From positions 4,006,293 through 4,070,292 of the forward strand of contig VYZI01000018.1 of NCBI GenBank assembly GCA_013397695.1: 64,000 nucleotides of DNA, given 5' to 3'. This DNA comes from Centropus unirufus. Taxonomy: Eukaryota > Chordata > Aves > Cuculiformes > Centropidae. Every line of letters begins with the position of its first letter. Position 1 is the stretch's first letter. The position numbers and the translations under genes were made by a program. The notes under the pieces were generated by a model. The model was not told the origin of the DNA. It did no database searches and saw only the letters and a list, made by a program, of their open reading frames with translations. Positions 56,440 through 64,000 of the stretch are shown in pieces.

Positions 56440-57150
56440 AGCAGTGGAAGAGGGCGAGGCCCCAGGACACCTGCAGTCCGTTGATGTACATCATGTGGGG
56501 CAATGCAGCTGAAGTAGTTGTAGAGAAAGGAAATTCAAACCCATCTGAAAGCGGTTTTGCCATAAAAGAAAGGCCAAGGAACCTGCATAGGAAACCCAGT
56601 TTTTAGGGATAAAATGACAAGATGGACATTGTTAGATGCCAATGGATGTGATCAACAAAATAACAGCTATGTTCCCGCTGACCAGCAAAAAGGAAACACA
56701 AGCTTTCTTAGGCACCATAGGTTTTTGGAGAATGCAGATTCTGAGTCACAGTCTGATTGTAAGCTCTTATCAAGTGACCCAGAAGAAGGACAATTTCAAA
56801 TGGAGTCCTGAGCAACAAAGTTTTTTAACAAATTCAACAAGACAGAGTTCACACACCAGCCTTTGGGCCAGTCTGGGCAGGACAAAAGGTGCTCTGCACC
56901 ACAGCTGGGGAGAATAGCCCTACCTGAAATCTGGCAGAAGTCACCAGGGAAGACCTGAGGGTGACCCTGAGGGTTTTGAAGTCAGGGATACAGAGCATCC
57001 GAGGCCTGCTGTACTCTAACAGAAAGAGATACTGGCAGCATATGAAGGAGTTTGAGCTGCTTCAGATGGTTGGTGCTGAAGCACAGGTCTCCTTGGCATC
57101 CTGACTGCTGAGACTGAATGCCCAAAGGGACAACACTCCGAACATCTAGA
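56440..57150 (+). pseudogene. Degraded endogenous retrovirus pol fragment (RT C-terminal part to RNase H region)
   Basis: Translated pieces on the plus strand match a retroviral reverse transcriptase and RNase H pattern that recurs in bird genomes. NAAEVVVEKG lies near 56500, and the word QFLGIK then a stop then QDG is at about 56600-56626. QAFLGTIGFWRM (56699-56734) and DNFKWSPEQQ follow, and EILAAYEGV (57026-57052) is followed at once by a stop. The pieces lie in more than one frame and are interrupted by stops. The catalytic YxDD aspartates are not seen where expected, so the copy is inactive. No gag, env or LTRs were recognised. It is intergenic, in opposite orientation to the host genes. 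Confidence 0.75.
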
Positions 57151-59809
57151 AATGAAGAGTTGCTTCTAGGCCTCAGCATTCATTTGGCTGCTCCCAAATC
57201 CACAAAATGGGATCCTCCCAGTATCCAATCGCAATTCTACACAGGCAGCTGTTATCAGTCCTCAAGTCCACTCTCAGCAGGAAGAGTTCAGACAACACCA
57301 GTGATAGCTATGCTAGAGCTGCTTTCTGAACAACACTGGTATTGGCTTAAAATTTAGTAGGAGGTCCCTGTTCTTAATTACGTTAAGACACAAATATAAT
57401 CAGGAGTTGCACACAATTTAATCTTTTACAAACCGCACTTACCTTTTTTATTTCATAAGAATGACTCACTGAACTGCTGGAGTTGCTGCTGTGTGTACTT
57501 CAGAGACAAGAAGCCTGCAGCTCACTTGTTGGAGAGATTTATTATCCTGTTGGAAACCATGGAACAAAATATCCAGAAAAGCAAATCAGAACACCAGGAG
57601 TTTGTCAGTGGCATTCACTGAAAACTGAGTATTCCATCAACTTTACCATTAAAACTGAGTCCCTAAAAAGTTAGTTCCAAAGAGACTTGTCCCCAGAGCC
57701 TACCAAACGAACCTGGCAGGTGGTCCCCAAGCAGCAGTCTCAGTAGAACTATCCTTGTTCTACAGCTGTGACACGAGAGATTATTGCCTCTTCCTGTCTG
57801 CCAAGGGAAAGGCTAGTCCGCATACTTCTTAGGCCACTTCAGGCTAAGTCAGCAGGGCTGGTTTAATTTGCTGATGAAGGTTGTTTCAGATAAGTGGCTT
57901 AATTAACTGTAATGAACTTGGGAGTACTCGCATGGTCTTCCTCCAGTAGAAGTGGTAATTTGGTACAGGATGATAAAATTGAAAGTTTCTAGATCACCCA
58001 GGGGCTGTTCATTCACAGCTTTAGTGTCAAGAATTAGTAACAAGATAGCTCCTATAAACCAGGTCATAAGCATTGTTGTCCACAGGCACATCCCAACAGC
58101 ATTGAGTGCTCCCAGCCCCTATTGGAATGAGAAACCATGCTCAGCCTGAGTGCACCATCACCACTGAAGGAACTGGAGGCACTACCTCCCCTCTCTCAAC
58201 AGCGTCAACATAAAAAGAAAAATATAATCTGTTTGGTATGAAAACAATAATCTGCCCTAATCACTGTGAGAGAAGTGTCACCATGTAGAGAAAGGGATTG
58301 TGTCTTTCTGGCTCAGTAGCTTCTTTCATATCCATCCCACACCATCTATCGTATGTCAACCTTCACTACCTCTAGCATCAAGTCTACTTTTCACGACACT
58401 TCTTAGCTCTTCTGGGACATCCATATAACCTGGGAGTGACAGCAAACATCCATTTCCTTCCCATATCAGGTATCAGGAGGATGGAAGGAACAGATATGCC
58501 AGACTTCTGCCTTTATATACTTCCCCTCCCTCCAGCCTCAAGAGTAACTTATGGAAAGGCAAACAATGTCCCATCTCTAAGCAGGCCAAGAGCCCATCTG
58601 GCAGTGTTTAGCTAGTCACAGAGTTTCTTAAAAGGCTTAAACTTCTGTGTGGCTTCAGCCTCAGTAACGTAAAAGCTCAGGCAGTGCTAGTTTACACTTC
58701 CCTAGAAGCGCTAGGAATGTTCTGGACCTCCACATAGAAACTGAATTAAAACCAAGTTCTTCAGCTTTCCCTCTTCTTGCTTAGCACCAACACTTGAACA
58801 GATTCAATAAGAAACAAACCACCTCAGAAAACCCACCCCAACCCCTCCAATCCCACAACTCCCCTTCAAGGCTTAGTACTACTGCCTGGAGGGGTATTTT
58901 TGAAATTACTCTTAATGAGTACAGCAGACTTGGATGCTACAGCAGAATGACACATCATACCGACAAGATATCCTAGCCAGAATTAACATTTCTTCGAAGA
59001 AAGTAAGAGAAAATACAAAAGGAATCCACAAGAGGTTTTAAACATATAGAAAAACATTACACTGCACATTGTCAAGATGGTAGTGGAGAACCGTCAATCA
59101 ACACTCATTTTGGAAGCCAGACCATGAAACATAGTTAATAATTTTCAATGATCCTTATTCAGATTAGGTCCTCTTGATTACAGGCCAAAACAAATCAGTT
59201 CTCAAGATTGAAGTACAAGAAAAGATAGTGTAATTTATTCCTCTGAGGGTAGAAGGACAGCATATTTAAAAACAAACTAAAATCTGAGAGGTAACAAACA
59301 GAAGAATCAAGGAACTATATATTAAGGCACTGGTTTCCTGCAGATCTGTTTTTCTCACCCTTGCTGGAGTAGAAGTGCTTTTGGAGTCCTTAAAGGGTCC
59401 TGGCCCTTTCCCCAGCCATGAAGTATTTTCCTGAAATCAAGAACCTGCAAGCCTGGAGGTCTGAAAAAGAACACACTCAAGGCGCATTAGAGGCTTAAGC
59501 AGGATCCACTTTTAAGAAAGGAAAAAGAGCCTGTACTCGGGAAGCACAGCAGCCGGATGACAGAACCAGGCTTGTAACCTGCTCCTATCCCACTAAAGCA
59601 AGGAGCACATAGGCAATTCCAGTCCAGCAGATTCAAATAAACAGCCTGAGGAGGATCAAAGTAGGAGAAAGTTGAGAAAGATGCAATGTTTGTGGTGCGT
59701 AGGTTTACATTCTGGCCTTCTATCCAGGTATCCAAGATATCCAGGTATTCAAGTCTCAAGGCAAAACAGAAGCGTAAAAGAAAATTAATACAATTGAAGT
59801 GACACTGTA

Positions 59810-60044
59810 TTTGAGAATCTACATTGTTTATTTCAGCAATAAGTGCCCCCAAACCTAAAGTACAACATTTAAGAAAATCTACAACACAAAAATAGAAAAT
59901 ATTCAGAATGCACAGAAACACAAGTCACCCTTAATGTGATTAAAACGTCACAAAAGATTTTTTTTTTTGCAGCTGAGTGGCAATTAAGGATGTGCTTTAA
60001 AACACTCGATAGAAATCTGCAAGTTTCCTGTGCAGGCAGGACCC
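59810..60044 (-). other. HAT1: HAT1 3' UTR
   Basis: About 235 nt between the TGA stop (60045-60047) and the predicted cleavage site after AATAAA. A/T-rich; nothing else seen. Confidence 0.6.
59827..59832 (-). terminator. HAT1: HAT1 polyadenylation signal
   Basis: AATAAA on the minus strand (tttatt on the plus), about 213 nt downstream of the HAT1 stop codon. Cleavage is expected near 59805-59815. Confidence 0.65.
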
Positions 60045-60212
60045 TCACGCTTGTGCAAGTCGTTCTAGGACTCTTCGGTAATCTGAAACGAGTTGCTGGA
60101 AGCTCTCTTCTAGCTGTTCGTGTTGCATGTTTAGGTCTATTTGGTTCAACTGATTCGTCAGCTCCTCTGGTCTCAGACACCTTCTCATCTTGGCAAGTTC
60201 TCGCTGCTTTTT
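60045..60212 (-). CDS. HAT1: HAT1 last coding exon (histone acetyltransferase 1, C-terminus)
   Basis: The acceptor is TTGCTTAG at 60213-60214. It encodes 55 residues: KKQRELAKMRRCLRPEELTN, then QLNQIDLNMQHEQLEESFQQ and LVSDYRRVLERLAQA, then TGA. This matches the charged helical C-terminus of vertebrate HAT1, which ends DYRR-ERLAQ in the human protein as I recall it. HAT1 is the type B acetyltransferase that modifies newly made histone H4 at K5 and K12, working with RBBP7. The catalytic GNAT domain is encoded by exons beyond the right edge. The next gene downstream on this strand is METAP1D, whose start is about 10 kb away, head to tail. Confidence 0.96.
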   Translation of the reverse strand, partial: KKQRELAKMRRCLRPEELTNQLNQIDLNMQHEQLEESFQQLVSDYRRVLERLAQA

Positions 60213-63200
60213 CTAAGCAAGCAAAAAACCAGCAGTTTGAACACAACCAATAATGACCAAGAATACGGCGTTTCATTACATTTATTCAATCTCTGTACCT
60301 TGCTCTTTAAGGAGTCCCTAATCCTCAGAAAAACAGTAACAGTCTTCAGTTCTGACATCTTTTATGTTAAAGCCTCAGTTCTTGTTACCACTGAACCAAA
60401 GCACAAGTTTTTCCTTAACCAAACAGATTAGATCTAAGGCTGATATTTGTTTCTGAACTGCTCAATTCCTCAGTTACTTTCCATACTTCAGTCTTCCCTC
60501 CCTCCCTTCATTAAAGTAATACATGCGTTATGTATGCCTGGCACCTTACCAGTAAGTCTGTGTGATGCCTGTGGAATCGGAGTTCGTTAAAACAATAACA
60601 TTTCCCCAAACAACTCCTCTTTTACCATCAGTCTCAAAATCAAAGCCTTTGTGTACTGTCTTTAATTTTAGACTTATTCTCTCGAAGAAAAAATTGTTTC
60701 TAGCATTGATGCAGAGAGTAGGAGGTGGGAGTGAAGACCACAATAAACTGTAGGTTATTAAGAGCAGAAACACTTTGATAAACTTCCACAGATTCCATGG
60801 AAAGACAGAGTTCAGTTCAAAAAAGGAGGTTCTTGTATCCGTGTCCTGATGGGTCCTCCAGGACCATTTCTGACCAACAATCAAGAAACATTTCCTTGCA
60901 GAAAGGATGTCAAAAGCAGCACAGTCATTGAAATTTCAGTTTTGTGTTAGTTCTATCGAGTCAAAACGCAGGAGATACTCAAAACACAAGATGAGTTGCC
61001 CTAACAAAAAGAGACAAGCAACTTCTGAACAAGTTTGTCAGTAGAAAAACTAAAACCTCCTTATTCAAGAATTAAGTCAAAGTCTGCTTAATTAACAGGA
61101 ATATCTGTTAATATTAGAAAAAGCAGCTCTGGAAAAAAAAAAGGCCTCAGCTTTTAAATGACCATTTCTCCTAGTGTAGAGTTAGGCCATTTCCAAGGAC
61201 CAGATACCAAGCAAGAGGCAAAGTCCCTCCGCATGTTTCAGAAAAGCTGTTGTTTCAACACCCGTTTCCTGCTAAATATATCACCAGCATATCCAGGTAC
61301 ACAGGAGCCTGAAACCTGCAAGCAGTGACATTTTACCTGGGCAATTTCCAGAAGATTCTTTGTGAACAACTTGTTTGGCTGGACAGAAAAGTGTATTTGA
61401 TTCAAGTAGCAAACCTGACCAAAGTACTTTGATTAAGGAAAGCAGCACAGCAGTGGTGGTTACTCCCCAAAGGGACAACATTATCAAAGACATCAAGGAG
61501 ACACATCTAGAAGCACAACCTAAGGAGCATAAAAAGCCACAGTGAAACTGACATTTCACAAGCTGCTCACCCTCTGAACTACCTCAGAGCGATGCCTCAT
61601 CCACTAAGGTCCCACACCTTTCATTTCCCATTGTAGCAGCACTGATGGAGCCTCACAGTTGGCTCTGTGGGTCATTCCAGGCTAGTGGTGCGTCTACATA
61701 AAAGTTTCAGTATTTTTAGCCACAGCCTCCTTGCTAGCATGAAGACTTCAAGGGCAAAGGAGGTACTGCAGGATTTTTCTTCTGGGGTTTCTAGCTTTAT
61801 TTCAGCTGCTGGTAGCCATAAAATAGCCATAAGATGCAGCACCATTGTTACTGAACCGAGGTAGCAGCAATTTAGAATTATTCTGCATCTGTAACACTAC
61901 AGTTCAAATGATGCCATTAAATGCTTTGTATAAAAAATTGATACGAGCATTAGAGTAGGCAGTAACATTCAAAATCCTTTATTAAAATTTGTTCCCCCCA
62001 CTACTCCAAATTACTCCATCTACTCCCAGTCAGTTTAACTGCCCTTCTGAAAACTAATCAGGAACAGCACCACGACTGAAGCTTATTGGAAGCATTGTTT
62101 GAAGTCAGTGCATGAGCAGCTGTTTACTAGGTAGAACTACCATGAACATAGCTGTAGTTCAGAACAGGACACAAATTCAGGTGGAGGACAGTGGCTGCTT
62201 TAAGGATTTTTTGAGTTCTCATTGAAATAAAAAATATTCTGAGGTAGCCTCCATTATTAATGGATTTATTACATGGAAAGACTGAAGTGAAAACAACTGC
62301 TAGAAGCTCTAGAATTGAAGCTGCTTAGGGAATTTTGGATTTCCCCCACAAGACTTCAGCACTGAGAGAATGAATTGAAACCACACAACAGTCCTGTTAG
62401 CTTAGAAGCCACAGCCTTATTTGAGTGGACACCGAGTGACACTTGGCAAACGAGACAAGACACTCATGAAAGAGAATAAGAAGTGTTTTGATTAAGGCCC
62501 TGCCACTCAGCGCAACATGGTATTATCTGCAGATCAGGCAAGTATCTGCTATAGACCCGGGTTCTCATTCCTGCCAGCAGCCTCAGCTACGTCCAGCATG
62601 AGCACAGTCAAAGTTTTGCTGTTTTGGTGTAACAGGGTAAGTACTGCTTGGGAAGGCCTGTGAGCTAATCAAAGCTCTTCTCATCCTTTGGGAAACTTTT
62701 CTAACAGGGTTTTGAGTTGTTGGCAAGTACTTAATTGAAGAGAGCATCTAACATGCCAGCTGTAGTGATAAACCTAGATTCATTTGCTGTCTTTAGACTT
62801 ACCACAAAGACTGATGCTATTAGCATCTAGGACTTTTTATTAATCTGCATCTCAGAAGGTCAGCTTATGCAACACAGACCAGCTACAGCAAAGATGCTGA
62901 CAAGCACACTTAACAGGAACTAACAAAATTCCTGTGCACTCAGTCTAGTACTTCAACTTTACTGCTGAAATTATTTTCTATTTCACTGCATGGTGTTCTA
63001 CGTTGACATGGCTGGATTACTTCCAGAAAGCTGTTTTGTTAAGACCCGGTTAATGGTTAATGAGTAGAAAAGGAATACAAACTGTACCTGTCGTGCAATG
63101 TGAACTTATCAAGCATTTACCTCTTGAAATTTTTGCCTTGTTTATTTAAGATATTTTTAATCTTTTCAAGAGATTGACATTTTCCCCTCCTTAGGCCTAC

Positions 63201-63471
63201 CTAGGCATAACGCCACTTGTAGCTAGGTAAGATAAGCTTAGTAATAACTTCCTGATGAAACTGGGCAGGCAGCAGGAACCAAACACAGCATCTTCAGCAC
63301 TGCTATGTATGAGTGTTCCCCACATCTGTACACAAATCAGTTGAACACTGCATAACTAATAGGAGTTGATTGGCAACATAATTGGCATCAACTACATTTA
63401 TGGAAATGCAAGTAAAATCAAGTATAATTAGCCTGGAGATAAGCATTAAATGATACTTAAGTCATATACAC
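60213..63471 (-). other. HAT1: HAT1 last intron (3.3 kb)
   Basis: Donor TACAAG/GTGTATATG and acceptor TTGCTTAG. A/T-rich, with no recognised repeat or RNA gene. Confidence 0.9.
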
Positions 63472-63588
63472 CTTGTAGGGGCCAATCAGTCTTCTTTTAA
63501 TGTCCAACCGATAGCTTCTGGACTGTTCTGCATCACCCATATCTGTTGCACGTAACCGAAGAATTTCATAAACGCGTCTTGTGTGTTG
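63472..63588 (-). CDS. HAT1: HAT1 penultimate coding exon
   Basis: The acceptor is TCTGTCCATCAG and the exon has 39 codons: QHTRRVYEILRLRATDMGDA, then EQSRSYRLDIKRRLIGPYK. The segment RRVYEILRL and RSYRLDIKRRLI-PYK identify HAT1 and join in phase 0 to KKQRELAKM in the last exon. It belongs to the C-terminal helical domain. Confidence 0.96.
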
Positions 63589-64000
63589 CTGATGGACAGA
63601 AAGGGGAATAAAAACCAAGTCTGAATAAAGGGGTCACTTAATAGAACTCAAAGTGGGGAAATACTGAAACATTAGAATAGTTTGATGGCTTATTGGAAGA
63701 CAAGTCAAAGGCATGGACAAAGTCTCTGTCAAACCTAGCCTTCTATCTGGTAGGTTAAATGAATAAACATCCTTGTTTTCCCATCAAAAGCACTTTCTCC
63801 CATGCAGCCGGTGTCTGATCTCTCAAGGTACTTCAGGGACTGCCTTAAATGATCAGCAGGAAGATGCCAGAGTCCAAAAACACTTCAAAGAACGGAAGGG
63901 CTTAAACCAGTGACATTAAGCAATATTCTACTAAACAGTATCCACTTTGCTAACTTTAATAATCTCCACACACCTACTGCTCTTTAAAAGGCCCCTGCAA
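63589..64000 (-). other. HAT1: HAT1 intron, cut by the window edge
   Basis: Sequence upstream of the penultimate exon on the minus strand. No further exon is recognised before the edge; the remaining HAT1 exons lie beyond 64000. Confidence 0.8.

Larger units (their letters stand above)
50850..59809. other. METAP1D-HAT1 intergenic region
   Basis: About 9 kb between the METAP1D promoter and the HAT1 3' end. After the CpG-rich shoulder (to ~51110) it is A/T-rich, with a CA repeat, an A-rich tract, a small hairpin and a degraded endogenous retroviral pol fragment, all listed separately. I see no supported cellular gene; short open frames here have no recognisable family. Confidence 0.8.

Overview
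This is vertebrate nuclear DNA, most likely from a bird or another sauropsid. It has short exons in long introns, canonical GT-AG splice sites, CpG islands, one old CR1-type LINE fragment and a decayed endogenous retrovirus pol fragment of a kind common in avian genomes. Interspersed repeats are sparse. No prokaryotic operon, CRISPR array or phage is present.

All three recognisable genes lie on the minus strand, in the order HAT1 - METAP1D - DLX1 when read from right to left. As I recall it, this is the conserved amniote arrangement (human 2q31). (1) Positions 1-307 are the N-terminal coding part of DLX1, a homeodomain transcription factor. Its homeobox lies outside the window. (2) Positions 308-3529 are the DLX1 promoter and upstream region, with CpG islands, a small minisatellite and A/T-rich blocks rich in homeodomain cores. 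(3) Positions ~3530-50275 are the complete METAP1D gene, encoding mitochondrial methionine aminopeptidase 1D. I resolved ten coding exons. They join in frame to 1017 nt, giving 338 codons plus a stop, and all six expected active-site residues are present. Intron 1 is about 25.5 kb and intron 6 about 8.3 kb. Both hold A/T-rich stretches that look like candidate long-range enhancers for the neighbouring DLX1. (4) Positions ~50265-59809 are the METAP1D-HAT1 intergenic region, with a CpG-island promoter, simple repeats and the decayed pol fragment. (5) Positions ~59810-64000 are the 3' end of HAT1, the type B histone H4 acetyltransferase: the last two coding exons, the 3' UTR and the introns.

The genes do not form a pathway. 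HAT1 and METAP1D are housekeeping enzymes, whereas DLX1 is a tightly regulated developmental factor. The long METAP1D introns may have been kept next to DLX1 because they carry its regulatory DNA; that is inference. The most unusual structure is a pair of ~388-bp inverted repeat arms (49448-49834 and 50461-50849) enclosing the METAP1D promoter and first exon. The METAP1D start codon also sits in a perfect TISU/YY1-type element. All comparisons to named orthologues come from reading the translations and from memory; no alignment or database search was run.
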